A stretch of DNA of 64,000 nt from Cornus controversa (taxonomy: Eukaryota; Streptophyta; Magnoliopsida; Cornales; Cornaceae): contig CM048845.1 of the NCBI GenBank assembly GCA_026545225.1, forward strand, positions 65,098,533-65,162,532, read 5' to 3'. Below are positions 22,041 to 34,109 of this stretch, piece after piece. The notes under the pieces were generated by a model. It saw nothing but the letters and a program-made list of their open reading frames with translations, was not told the origin of the DNA and searched no databases. The position numbers and the translations under genes were made by a program. How positions within the stretch are numbered: position 1 is the stretch's first letter; each line of letters starts with the position of its first letter.

Positions 22041-22659
22041 GGCTAATTTGGTACGCTGGAATGAAATGAAGTGGGAATGGAATGAGAATGAGAATAGAAT
22101 GGAATGATCATTCTCATTCCAATGTTTGGCTACAGGTAAAGAATGATGTTAAGAATGAAATGGTATTACCTTCCAACATGTTTTATTTTATTTATATAAA
22201 ATAGAATCAGTTTTAAAAATAGAACATTTGGCCAATTTAATTTAATTATCATGTGGAAAAAAAATTTAATTACCCATTCAATTAAAACTTTATAAATCAA
22301 AATATAATCCGTCTTTTTCTTCTAGTCAAGATTAATATAATCTTTTATACGAAAAAAAAATTAATATTTTATTAAAAACTGAAAGTGATAAAAATTAATA
22401 TTTTATTAAATATATATATATTCTACAGTGAGTTGTAAAAGAGATAGATGTATTAATGAAGAGACAGATGATGATTTTAATACTAAGTGGGAATGGAATG
22501 ACCATTCGATGACTCAAGAAGTGAAATAGTTTTGTTGGAATGAGCATTCCAAGGGAATGATCATTCCATTTCTAAAGTAACACAACAAACGAGAGAAAGA
22601 GAATCAAAGGTGGAATGACCATTCCATTCCACCTTCATTCCTGCGTACCAAACTAATCC
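22041..22659. mobile_element. MITE, 619 bp, GGAATG-rich termini
   Basis: Inverted ends GGCTAATTTGGTACGC and (right end reversed) GGATTAGTTTGGTACGC, each followed by ggaatgaa and more ggaatg(g) motifs. The paralogous site at ~58570 (cctctgag then tgtttag) lacks it, so it inserted after the duplication. The flanks tgag/tgcg suggest a 3-4-base target duplication. Superfamily not certain. Confidence 0.8.
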
Positions 22660-22670
22660 TGCGTGTTTAG

Positions 22671-22675
<5 letters not shown>

Positions 22676-22726
<51 letters not shown>
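22676..22726. repeat. (TA)n microsatellite, left flank of the 22.7-kb MITE
   Basis: About 50 bases of perfect AT dinucleotides. The paralogous site near 58.58 kb has only about 10. Confidence 0.9.
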
Positions 22727-22728
<2 letters not shown>

Positions 22729-23991
22729 GAGCTGATATTGGCACTCCACCAATATCCTCTGGCACTCCACTCCTATATTTTGTAAAGTAAAATTACAAAA
22801 GTGGTCCTATGTTATACCATTTTAGATTCTTATATTTTTACTACCCTAATTGCCCTTATAATTCAAGACTCAATTTTAATTTTATTTTATTTTTCTTAAA
22901 AAAAAGTTTTTTGAACTTTTTTACTTTAGGTTTACAATATAACAATCCATTTATTATCACGCAAATACTATAATTTAGACATTTTTTAATTGAAACTTGT
23001 TGTTCGTGTCCTTATCCTATATAACTCAAAGAATCTAAAATTTGAAATATTCTATTTTTACTCACCAAACGTGTAATTTATTTTTCATGTGTATTATTTA
23101 TAAAATAATATAAATTAAAAATTTGAAACATACCATCAATTTGTGAACAAACAAAATAGAAAGGAAGGAGGAGAAAATAAAAAGCAAACCAAAAAAAAAA
23201 AATAACAATTTTTTTATTTTTATCTTTTGAAATTTTGGTGCAAAGGCTCCTTAGTTAAATTAAAACAACTACAATTGAAAAAATATTTCATAGAGTCATG
23301 TTTTTTAATTTTTTTATTTTTATCTTTTGAAATTTTGGTGCAAAGGCTCCTTAGTTAAATTAAAACAACTACAATTGAAAAAATATTTCATAGAGTCATG
23401 TTTTTCTCTTTTCATCTTTTAATTTATAAAAGTTCTCTATTAAAATAAAAAAGATTTCCTTAGTTTTCTTAAAGAACTATATATCATAATTTTTATTCAA
23501 GTGAAATTAAACTTTCTTTTGATTTTAAATATAATTAATTATTTTTCAAATAAGTTTTATTCATTGATATAATGTTTGTTTTCAACTCAAATATATTTTT
23601 AATATTTCTCTAGGTAATCTATTATTAACAACTTCTTCCCAACTTATCTAATCATGTAACTTTTATTATCCGAATCACATACATTTGATTGATACTCTCT
23701 GAATTATTATATTGAATCCTAAATTTTTTTACTTCTAAAATAAATATTGATAAATTGATTCAACATGAAAAAATAATATTTTTAAAATCAACGAAAAAGT
23801 ATTTTCACACCAAAAAAGAACGTGAGAGAGAAGTTGCAATTTAGAGTTAAGAATTCTAACATTATCAAATAAGGCCGATTAGGGTATTAAAAATATAAGA
23901 ATCAAATATTGTATAGTAGAGGGACACCTTTATAATTGTAATTTACAAAAAGATGAAAGTGGAGTCTCAGAGGATATTGGTGGAGTGTCTT

Positions 23992-23993
<2 letters not shown>
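22727..23993. mobile_element. MULE-like non-autonomous element in (TA)n, 1267 bp
   Basis: The left end GGGAGCTGATATTGGCACTC continues ccaccaatatcctctg. The right end reversed reads GGAAGACACTCCACCAATAT and then cctctg, lacking ~10 bases of the left version. The left terminus matches 17 of 20 bases of the MULE TIR at 10036. It is flanked on both sides by (TA)n and absent from the paralog at ~58.58 kb. No transposase frame inside. Probably a deletion derivative moved by MULE transposase. Confidence 0.78.
23207..23406. repeat. Perfect 100-base tandem duplication
   Basis: 23207-23306 and 23307-23406 appear identical along the unit (starts aatttttttattttt, ends gagtcatgtttttt). It lies inside the 22.7-kb MITE and must be recent. 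Confidence 0.88.
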
Positions 23994-24043
<50 letters not shown>

Positions 24044-24099
24044 TATGTATACATATATATATATATATGTATACATATATATATATATATATATATATG
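23994..24099. repeat. (TA)n / (TATATG)n microsatellite
   Basis: An AT dinucleotide run interrupted by gtatacat motifs, right flank of the 22.7-kb element. Frames through it are low-complexity I/Y repeats and not genes. Confidence 0.9.
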
Positions 24100-24940
24100 A
24101 GTCATGAAATAAGCTGTTTGTGGTTCGGACAGCAAATAATTATTCTATATATAAAAAATTAAAGTGGGAGAGTTGGTGTGTTTAAGACTTTTAAGGTATT
24201 GTAACGTTTTGTAATTATAAGTTCATCAATATGGCCTTGTTTCATACAATAATTAATGCCATGGAGCTCCATTTCAGTTTATGAATTGTAGGAATATGAG
24301 CCTTATATATGATCAATTTGGCAATCACTCTCTGTCATGCATGTCTCCAAACACTAAAACTGGAATCTTTTAATGATGTAAAAGGTGCATGCAGCAAATG
24401 ATCCCAATATGTTCATGCATGACTAAAAGAAAAAAAGTTGACAATCCACCTGTTACTAAATTGTCATGAAACAGTCAAATGAAGTTGGTAAATACATATT
24501 TCAGTTTCTTACAACCATCTCTGCAAACACAATAAAACTTCTTGTTTTCAACACCGTGTATAGCGTAGCTGAAATGCAACCAATTATTTTCTTTTTCTTT
24601 TTTCAAATCAGGGAACCATTTATAATAACACGATGAGAAATTTTGAACTAAAATAATAAATAGCAAATGAGTGGTCTTTTGTGAATTTTAAAAATGTTGT
24701 TGGACGAATGAATTAGCAAAAAGAGGTCTTTTTGAATTTTAGAAGTTTTGTAAGGTCTTTTGTGAATTTTTAAGAGTTCAAATGAGGCACTTTTATACTT
24801 AGCAAAATTTATGTGTAGAAAATATAGAAGAAAATTTTAGTGCGTGCAATTGACCCCTCGATACAACGTACATGGCTCTATCATTGTATCTTGTCATATA
24901 AATAAAAATGCATTACTCCTCTTTAAAGTTTAATGGGTTA
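24100..24940. repeat. Duplicated segment X, copy A (pairs with 58595-59300)
   Basis: Near-copy of the sequence downstream of the FPF1-like gene: gagtcatgaaataagctg, aattaatgccatggagct, ctctgtcatgcatgtctcc, ttaggtc-type and ggtcttttgtgaattt blocks all recur in order. A small part of X precedes the MITE at 21967-22040. No gene. Confidence 0.85.
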
Positions 24941-25660
24941 GTGATTCAATCTTATTGTCTTGTTATCACCTCTCTATTAAAGTTTTTTGTACAGTGTCGA
25001 ATTTTTTTTTTTTGTATAAAAGGAGAATGTATAGTGTCGAATCTTGATTGAAGATAAATGTGAGTTAACAAAAGAGATCCATACTTGGCAAAGGGTGAAG
25101 ATAAATGTGTGAGTTTACAAAAGAGATCCATACTCGGCAAATGGTGGATGTGGTTCAAGGGGGATTGAAATGCTACTATTTGGAGAATTAATTGGTTAGT
25201 GATTCAAATGAAATGCTTATTGGAGATGAATCTCTGAGGTGACAAGAGGTACAAAATTGACAAATAGTGGATAGGGTTGCACGTGAAATAGAGTGGATAG
25301 TGATTATCTAAAAAGACTATCAACACGTGTAAAAATTTTTTGTGAGATATATCATCATTGTTGTTAGAGTTGTACTGTCGAATCTTATTGAAATTCAGAA
25401 TTTGCAAAGAGTGGATGGGGTTGCATGTGAAGTGGAGTGAATAGCGATTTTCTAAAAAGTCTATCAACACGTGTGATAATTTTCTGTGAGATATATCATT
25501 ATTGTTGTTAGAGTTGTAGTGTCGAATCTTATTAAGACCCAGAATTGGCAAAGAGTGGATGGAGTTGCACGTGAAGTGGAGTGGATAGAAATTCCCTAAA
25601 AAGTCTATCAACACGTGTGATGGTCTGTTGTCTAATTTGATTATTTTAGATTGAAAAAAA
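24941..25660. repeat. Tandem array, ~145-base unit, about three copies
   Basis: Units begin near 25278, 25423 and 25568 with gcacgtgaa(g)t(a)gagtgg and contain agtctatcaacacgtgt, gagatatatcatcattgttg and tgtcgaatctt. Shorter related pieces lie at 24950-25200, 26340-26470, 30115-30310 and 59330-59930. A 205-residue minus-strand frame at 25204-25821 is only the translation of this array. Confidence 0.8.
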
Positions 25661-25689
25661 GTGACCATGATTGATCCCCTGTTCAATAA

Positions 25690-26110
25690 AATTTTCTCAT
25701 CGAACCACACCATTGATTGGCTTTCCCACCATTCATTCCATGCCAATGGCACTATTGTCTGAAACTCTCTCTCAATTCCTCCATGTAAGTTCACCCTATG
25801 GCATGGCTTGCAGTACAACACCGGTTATCCAAACTTGATCGTAATGGTATGGTATCAAATATCAATACGCACTCCCATTTATTCTTCTCATGCCCTTTCA
25901 CTTGTCCAAATTTGGGGATTTATCCAGGACAAATGCAGGTTCAATGTCCTCCCTGGCTCTTGTTTTGAATTTGTGTCCTGGCCATCCGAGTACTGGCAAA
26001 GCAAAAACCTACTATAAATCAATTATGGAATGAGCGTAATCAAAGAGGCTTCAAAAATCTTGGAACAAACTTACGATAGGGTTAGACATTAAAATTTTGT
26101 TCAAATGTTT
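25690..26110 (+). mobile_element. LINE tail remnant
   Basis: The plus strand shows the zinc-binding tail of a plant LINE: SLVQIWGFIQDKCRFNVLPG, SCFEFVSWPSEYWQSKNL and, in another frame, LWNERNQRGFKN, the counterpart of IWKERN in the other two LINE copies here. Broken, with no clear poly(A). Confidence 0.65.
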
Positions 26111-26676
26111 GGGTTGGGCTTTGACATTAATAGTTTTTGGTTTGGGCCTTAGACTAGACCTGTCTTAGTTTGTAGCCTTTGGGCTGTTTATGGGCTTGAC
26201 CTTTGTTCATGGCCTGGTTGATAATTTCTTTATACGGCCATGCGGGTAGAGAGATAGGCTAGTAACACCATATCAGTGATATCAGTAATTAATTACTTTT
26301 TTTCATATATATAATTATTTGGTATCAATTGTCTACTAAAGTTATATGTGAGTGAGAAATATAATGATCGGTAGAGTTGTAGTGACGAGAATCTGAATCT
26401 AAGTTACTGACATCTCATCCTACATGTCTTAGTGTGGGATAGCGATGGATGGAGTTGCACGTGAATAGTTCACTCATCCATGTTGTTTTGCATGATGGAC
26501 TCACATCTCTTATTTGATTACGACTAAATAGAAATTTTCTTTTCATAATGCTCGTGACCACATTTTTTTTTTCCCCTTTTCTTCCTATTGTAATAGGAGC
26601 AACTAAAACAAAGAAATGACACTATACAAAATTGAAGTGTATTCACTTTCCTCACAGTCATCTCTTTTCGTTTAAA
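26111..26676. other. No gene; dispersed-repeat debris
   Basis: Contains T-rich sequence and, at 26340-26470, a diverged piece of the 145-base unit family. Nothing else recognised. Confidence 0.45.
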
Positions 26677-27045
26677 CCCCACTGGGTGAAGCATAGTCAC
26701 CTAAGTCCTCCTATGAGACTTACAAGATTAAAAAATTCATAAATGAAATTTTATAGTTAATAAAAAAACAATTTTTATTTGCGTACTTATATTTAAATCA
26801 TTATTGTACCTCACTTTTCCAATATATATATATATATATACATCCATACATGGAACTAATAATTAAGCTCGAATAATCTTAGGAATAATCTTAATACCAC
26901 GGTAGAGGACTATATCCCAAAACATGTATATCAATGCAATCAAGTAGTCCAAAATATACATGCATAGAATAAATAGCATGCTTCATTTATTTGCACAATA
27001 TATTCCATATAAAAATTTAAAAAAGGCTCTAAGCATATACAATAT

Positions 27046-27794
27046 CAGGGCCGGCCCTGGGCCTAGGCGGCCCAGGCGGTCGCCTAGGGCCTCCAAAATT
27101 TTTAATTTTTTGAGGGTCCCCAATTTCTAGTAAGTCCACTAGATTTTTTTTTTAAAAAAAAAGGTAGAAACTAATAACCCAATGCACTAGTCTGGGCCAA
27201 AGTTTAGTAACAAAGTGAGCCTCATTTAAAAAATAATGATAACGATCCAATACAATGGTCTGGGCCTCATTTAAAAAATAATGATAATGGTTCAATACAA
27301 TGATCTGGGCCTTAGTTAAAAAAAAAAAAAAAATAAATTACTACTAACTATTTATCTTAGACATTTTTTTTTTTCCAGAACTCCTTTTCTTTTATTCTTC
27401 TATCTTCACAATGAACAAGCGAGCAGCAGCAGGCGGCAAGGCAACGACTTTTCTTTGAAAATTGTGAGGACTTTAATTGATAATTTTGCAACTCAAAATG
27501 CAAGATGATCACATTTACTTTGATATGGAGTTCAATTTTGATTTTTGTGACTAAGATGTATTGAATATTTTCTTTTAATTTTTATATGTAAACTGGATCG
27601 TGCTATTTATAAAGCACCAAGACCAAGGTTTTTTTTTCAACATTAATATATTTTATTTGCTTATCGTCTCATTTTAATAAAAATTTTGCACTCCTATAAA
27701 ATTTATCCGCACGTGAAACTTTAGGTAGAAAGGACCTTATTTGAAAGTCCGCCTAGGACCTCTTAACATTTTTTGATTCTCAGGGTCGGCCCTA
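27046..27794. mobile_element. hAT-type element, 749 bp, absent from copy B
   Basis: The ends CAGGGCCGGCCCTG and (right, reversed) TAGGGCCGACCCTG are typical of plant hAT elements. The flanks TACAATAT (27038-27045) and TATAATAT (27795-27802) form an 8-base target duplication with one change. The empty site is at ~55850 (agcatacaatatatgcg). The interior has only a short frame starting MNKRAAAGGKA near 27412; no transposase core is visible. Confidence 0.88.
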
Positions 27795-28553
27795 TATAAT
27801 ATGTTCGAATAAAATATACAAGTATGCTGAAAATATAACCATAGATACAAGTGAACCCAACATAAAATTCACATTCTAAAACGGGTTCACAAATTAACAT
27901 GACAATGTATAGCGAGACCAAAAATCTTTCGGCATCTTCATTCTACGCATATAATATTGTTCATGACTTTTAGGTGAGTAAGGGGGGCTTTGTGATTCAG
28001 ACTCCATAACTTCAACATACATGCGATTATATATATCAAAATTGAAACAAGGGCATGAAAAATATCTCAAATTAAAACAAGATATGTACACGATGAAATA
28101 TACAAATATATTCATCTTCATTAGGGCAATAAAATCATATAAAATTTACAACAAATATTTTGGCCTAAAATTTAAAATTTCTTACAACATGATTACGAAA
28201 ATAATGAATATGTAATTATGAAAATAATAAAATATTATTCCATGCTCTCAAAACACAACCTATGATTTGAGTAAGATGGCTCTAATACTTACTATAAAAC
28301 TTTATATATATAAATTTTATCCTAATCATAAGTATGTGAATACAAAATAAATAAAAGACAACCGTTCATATGGTGAATACAAAATAAATAAAAGACATAC
28401 ATGTATCCATGAGAGTACAACCAACCAGGTCTTCAAGTCATTCGTATGGTGAAGGGTGTCTTCTACTATATGTTTTTTACCTTTAATAAGAAGACTCCAA
28501 CTACAATTAAGCGAGAGTATAAACCAACTCCATATATATATATATATATATAG

Positions 28554-28764
28554 AGGGGCGTAGCCATTAAGGCACTAGTGAGTACATTAGTACCCACTTA
28601 ACTCTATAATTTTTTTTATATATATAGTAAATGCAATTTTTTGGAGTTTAGAATTATAATGACCTATTAAATCTCAAGTGATGTACCCACTTAGTTTTAT
28701 AAAAAATAAATTATGACCCGAACTTTTGAGTTCGTACTCACTTGTACAAATTTCTGGCTACACT

Positions 28765-28767
<3 letters not shown>
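28554..28767. mobile_element. Small hAT-like MITE in (TA)n, 214 bp
   Basis: Ends AGGGGCGTAGCCA and (right, reversed) AGGAGTGTAGCCA. Both flanks are (TA)n; copy B at ~56.55 kb has only the TA run, so this is an insertion after duplication. The target duplication cannot be read within the TA run. Confidence 0.75.
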
Positions 28768-28806
<39 letters not shown>

Positions 28807-30112
28807 ACACAACCCTAACCCATAAGAAATTGCTACTAAAAAGGTTCACACTTGTTAGGAAATCTCATACTAATTCTACACAATTCAGTGCAGTTAAAGT
28901 TTACCAAGCTTAATAGACTTTAGTCATCACAATCAAATAATTATCAACTTATCTGGTCTACTCTATGTAACTTCAAGCATTTCAACCGATCTAATTTTTC
29001 ACAAATTAAAATATAATGACTATGCTAGTTCAAATATTTTATAAAAATTCTTACATTAAAATGATGTAGTTTTAACGTATAACAAAATATAATTAAAAAA
29101 AAGTTGTAGTAAATCGGATGAGAATCGACTCTAAAAATTTTACTGGAACAAAATATTCTGATTCATTGGAAAAGAAACAAAAAGACGACCACACATCCCG
29201 TGTTAGACATGTGATCGAGCAATCCTAACAACTCTTTCATTCTAGACCTATATAGAGCTATATAGCTAGGGAGGGTAAAAGAAACAAGTTAGACATTAAG
29301 AGAAACACATATGTGATTGGTCGTTAGATTGGATCTTTTTAGGAGTAAAGTGACTCTCCCTTCAGTATTTTTTGCAATTTTTTTTAGTGAATAACGTTAG
29401 TACCGATAATATACACTACTAAAATATGTGATATATACAATTTTATCTAATATCACTCATTTTAGTAACGTGAGTTATTAGTGATTGGTGTCACTCATCT
29501 AATAGTGTCCGTCACTGTAATAAACAGAAGAGATTGGAGAGAAATTCTCACGAAAGAGAATAATGGTCACTATTTGATTGCAATGTAATACTAGATAGGT
29601 AAAAAAAAACAGTTGTCAATAAACATAAGAATTATTATGTGCCCCTAACAATAATATTTAAATGCATCTAGCAAATAATAAACTCTTTCCCATACTCAGC
29701 GGTATCATTTTAGGTTAATTAGGTTTTATTTTTATATTTTTATTGTTTTTAACCCCTGGTAAGAATGAAACAGATAAAGTTAATTACATGTTATTTATAT
29801 ATGAGCAGTTATATCATTGTGCTGTCGCAACTATAATAATCATATGGAATATTTTTATTTTTCTATCATAGCTCATCTAGTGTCTTATATAAATTATTGA
29901 AAAGATTGTAGTTACAACATCCAAAATCTCTTTTGGTAGTAAGCCATCCGCATGTATATATATATATATATATATAATAACTAGGATTATGGATTTCTAC
30001 CCTAGTTCACGTGTACAACACATGACAAAAGTGGGTACAACATGACTTATTGATTTAACTTTGGAAGTGTAATTTTTTCCAAGTCAAGGAAAAACAAAAG
30101 GATGGTACGTGT

Positions 30113-30819
30113 CTCAAATGTTGATCGGAGATGAATGTGTGAGGTCCAGACTTGTGAAAGGTGGATGTGGTTGACGCGGACTGAAATGTTTTGGAAGATT
30201 AATTGGTTAGTGATTGTATGTTATTTCTGTGTTATATTCTCTCTATTAAAGTTTTATGTCACATATATTATGGTTGCTAGAGTGGTAGTGTCGAATCTGT
30301 GAGATCCCAACCAAAACATGTGCATAATTGTCCTAATGTGAAGTAGGGTAGATAAATGGAATTTTCCTTTTTATATTCTCTTGGCTGCAAAAGGTGTTGT
30401 ATGAACTCGTTTGCTCTCATTTTGCACTCTCTCTTGTGGGGCAATTTAATTGACAAGAGAAAGAATACTTCTTGAGCTTTTTACCAATGACACTCCTCAC
30501 CTATTTATAGGTGTCCTCCCTATCTTCTTCAACTCTCTACACAAATATTTACAACACTATAACACCCCTTCCACTTCTAGAATCTTATATACACTCTACA
30601 CATATTTATAGTAAAAAAAAACTCCTTTCACTTAGAATGTTCTGTACATACCACATATTTACCAACTTTCTAATATTCTAGAATCTTTTAAGTCTATCAG
30701 TAATACTCCACATGCTTCTGAAAGATTCTAGAACTCCATTCTCTTCATGACATGCAAAGTCCTCATCAGTGCTCACACCTGTATGGTGTAGCCTCTTTGC
30801 AAGTTGGCAGAATGTGACA
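30113..30819. other. Repeat-derived sequence without gene
   Basis: 30113-30310 matches the 145-base-unit family and 59.62-59.8 kb. 30390-30470 matches 60.19-60.26 kb (gtatgaact, caatttaattgacaagaga). 30480-30770 is extra to copy A, with agattctagaa-like repeats. No coding signal. Confidence 0.45.
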
Positions 30820-31400
30820 TACTGCTAAAAAATTTCTTGTCTTGTCTAGTGCATGTGGATGAAGGCGAGATCTCGCATAACAATAAGATTGCTCCATTGT
30901 GATCTTTAACATAGAAACAACATCTTTACATGCGAGTTGTGTACATTTGACCCTATGTAGACCTCGCAATAGATCTAACCCTGTCTTGACTCCACAATAG
31001 CGATAGTCTCGTGCATTGCGTTTGTCATTTTATCTTGTCTAGTGCTTGTAGATGACAAACTGTATGTGTATGCATATGGTAACATGAGATGAAGCAACAT
31101 TGTACTAATTTTTTAACCCTAAACCTGTAGTGCGCATCATCATACATGCCGACAAGCAAAGTAATAAAAAAAGATAAACTCAAGCATTCACTCGCACCCT
31201 AATTTTAATAAATTCATTAATCAACTTTTTTGAATTAAGTGAAAAAATCCATATAATAATCTCATGTTCGGAAAATGTCCTGAGATTTTCAAGATGTGCA
31301 ATTTAAGGCAATAGTTAAGTGTAAGTTAATGGTGCCGTCTTAAAATTGAAATTAAAGAAAAATTAGTTTAAAATATTTAAATTGAGTAAAAAAATGTTTT
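30820..31400. repeat. Duplicated segment W, copy 2 (pairs with 21330-21966)
   Basis: Same order of blocks as copy 1, from ttgtctagtg to gagtaaaaaaatg, including a decayed SINE at about 30850-31010 (attgctccattgtgatctt). Confidence 0.75.
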
Positions 31401-32352
31401 ATATATATATATATACTCACCGGTGAGCAAGAAATTCTTTCACACCATGTATGGTAACCATTGGATTTGATTACAATAATTTTTGAAAGTTACTTTTTTT
31501 ACAGGAATTAATGTCCATTCCTACAAAAAGCAAAAACAACAATTTCTCTTTTTGACCAAACCATAAAATAATTTGAAAAAAAAAATTTCTTTTCTCTCTC
31601 ATACGTACCACGTAACTTGTTGATCATACCCAACTATCAACAATAAGCAATGTCGTTCTTTCTCTCTCCCAATATGTTCTCTCTCTCAATGTACCAGCTC
31701 TGACCTAGGGTTACAATTCAATTCATAGGCAACAAGGTCAGAGTAGAATCCTCTCCCTCACACACTATAGCAGTGTTAGTCAGTGTTAGTGTGTTTATAA
31801 TTCAAGCAACGAACAAGTTAAAGGAGAGCCTCTCTCTATATAAATAAATACAGTACAACCTGAACCCCTTCTTCTATGAGTGCGTCCAATTCAGTCCGCA
31901 ACTAAGGGAATTTATTCTCGTTCCATTTTCACTTCATTCCATTCTTCCTTACCATGGTAATATATGTAGCTTAAATTTGAATTTATTTAAAAGCACAACA
32001 CTTCACATAAGCTCAAAATTTATAAAGGGATTAGAAGAAAAAGTTTTCTAAAGAAACTTTATGTGCATTCACACGTTAGGAACCTGCTCAGGATTGAAAC
32101 CCACTATAAAAAGTTTATGAAATTATATGAAATCCATTTTCCCAAATCAACATGTTAAGCTAAGGTGTTGATAGCCTGATACTTGATAAGAGAACGTAGG
32201 CTTAAATGACATGGACGAGCATAACTCAACCAAACCCCAGCTTCCCCATGTTCGAATTTTTGAACTCATAACACTAAGATTAGGTTGATCTGGAGTTAGT
32301 TTTGGATTGGTTCACTCTATGCATACAAAAAAAAAATGTAATACTTTGCTCC

Positions 32353-32537
32353 GCTTGTTTCCACCTAAAATATTTTTTGAAAAATATTTATAAAACATTT
32401 CGGTGAAATATTTTACGGATTGGTTGCCTCAATCCAAACATTTTGGTGGTATAAAATATTTTCTTTTAAAATAAGTAATCAAATACCAAAAATTATTAGA
32501 AATATTTTTCAGAAAATATTTTACGTCGAAAGGAAGC
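32353..32537. mobile_element. MITE shared by both duplicate copies (A copy)
   Basis: Inverted ends GCTTGTTTCCACCTAAAATA and (right, reversed) GCTTCCTTTCGACGTAAAAT. Present at the same place in copy B (61151-61381), so it predates the duplication. Confidence 0.65.
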
Positions 32538-32649
32538 ATTTAATATAAAGATATAAAAGAATTATAAACAAATTTTGAAGAAATTAATTCTCCAAATGAT
32601 TTATAAATTAAGATTTAAAAATAAATAAGCTAAAAAACTCCTAATAAGT

Positions 32650-32790
32650 TGGCTTAAGTGAATAAAGAACTTGACCTTAGTGCCTAGCAAACATTAGGTC
32701 TAAAGATCAAGCCCTCTTGAGTCCAAAGAATTCTTAGGTGCAAATAATTTTTTGAGGGTGGGTGCGTCATGTGTGTACCACCTAGGAAAT
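32650..32790 (+). mobile_element. tRNA-like SINE remnant (A copy)
   Basis: tggcttaagtgaataaag is a near A box; the copy at 61490 reads tagctcaggtggataaag, a good A box. A degenerate B-box region (ggtctaaagatcaag) follows. Ends in an aaataaataaataaataag tail. Confidence 0.5.
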
Positions 32791-34109
32791 AAATAAATAA
32801 ATAAGCTATGGTTTAAAATTATTTTAAATAAATATATAAAAACTAGATTAGAGTTTGGGTTGTGCTCAAATTGTTGACACCTTTAATTGAGTTTAAATTA
32901 TTATATATATTAACTTTTATAACTTAAACCTAAAACCACTTCTTTACTTTAATTAGTATTCTAAATTTATGTTGTTAATTAAATATCAAAGCTTGTAAAC
33001 TAGAGTGTTCCATCTTAATGACTAGTGTTTTGTGTAGTTTAATTAGTATTCTAAATTTATGTTGTGTATGTAAGTCAGCAGGTGGTCTAGTTCAAAATTT
33101 ACAATGTTGGTGTAATTGGAAACACCAGAATGTTAGTGTTATTATTAGGCAATTAGTGTTGGTGTTTTTGGAAAGTTGTTGGCTTGAATTTGGAGACTAG
33201 TTGACCATGTTTATTGTAGAGATTGGGAAATACCATAATCTTCATTCATGCTAGCATCATATCACTCCCATCAATATCATAATTTGAAATTTGTTACTAT
33301 AGTCATTCTAAAGTTGATATTTTGCCACTTATCATGGTTAAGAAATAAAAAAAATTTGGGCTATTTAGAATAGAAGCCCAATTCGTTTAACCCAATCCAC
33401 TATTTCATAGATCCAATTCGATCCGATCTGTGACTCTCATGGATCGAATCGGATTGAGATTTTACAAATTCATAGACCACGGATTGGATTAGGTTTACGT
33501 CAAATCCAATCCGATTCAATCCGTGGTCACCCCTTCCTTTAATTGAGTTCAAACCTAATAAAATTTAGGTTGAATCTATTTAACTCAAGATCAATTAGGT
33601 CCTAACTGTAAAAATAATTGTTCAAATCATGATCAGCTTACCGGCACACTTAAGGATCAGAGCTTATGATTTTAAGTAAGACGTAAATGGTTGGACTCTT
33701 TCAAAAACATTGTGAGAGTAATTTGTTTAACAAAAGAAAAACTTATGATTTAATCACAAAATTAGTGTAATAAATGAGGATAATTTGGGGAAAGTAACAA
33801 AGTATAGTTGTGAGCCCCTTTCTCTCTCAACTACACTCTATATAAATCCCTCTCTATAGCGAGGAGAGAGAAGAGGGTATTGCTTTAAACTAAATTAACT
33901 AGCTTCTAACAATGATTAACAACTAACCATATTTTTGTTGCTTCATAAGTTTCATCTTCAAGAAAGAGAGAACAGTAGAGAGAACAAAATTCAAAATGAC
34001 TTCAAAAGATGAACACAACGAATTTAATTTGTGTTGAATTTGAGTGCAATGTTGTTTTATTTGCAAAGTAAGAACTGAAGCACTTGGAGATGGAATCAGA
34101 AAACACTAA

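Larger units (their letters stand above)
26677..30112. repeat. Duplicated segment Y, copy A (pairs with 55400-57783)
   Basis: Begins cccactgggtgaagcatagt and ends ggatggtacgtgt in both copies. Long stretches are collinear. Copy A is longer because of a hAT insertion (27046-27794), another MITE (28554-28767), a small duplication at ~28.37 kb and an extra stretch near 29.35-29.6 kb. No gene is recognisable in either copy. Confidence 0.9.

Noticed and set aside
22561-24162. Frames rich in IYIYIY on both strands
   Set aside because: Translations of (TA)n microsatellites.
25204-25821. 205-residue open frame on the minus strand, the longest frame in the window
   Set aside because: It is the translation of the 145-base tandem array (repeated HVLIDFLENRY-like blocks) joined to antisense of a LINE tail. 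No known domain, and the other duplicate copy does not keep the frame.
31660-31860. Promoter-like stretch with tatataaata and CT-rich leader, present in both duplicate copies
   Set aside because: No coding region or RNA structure follows in either copy, so no gene can be called.
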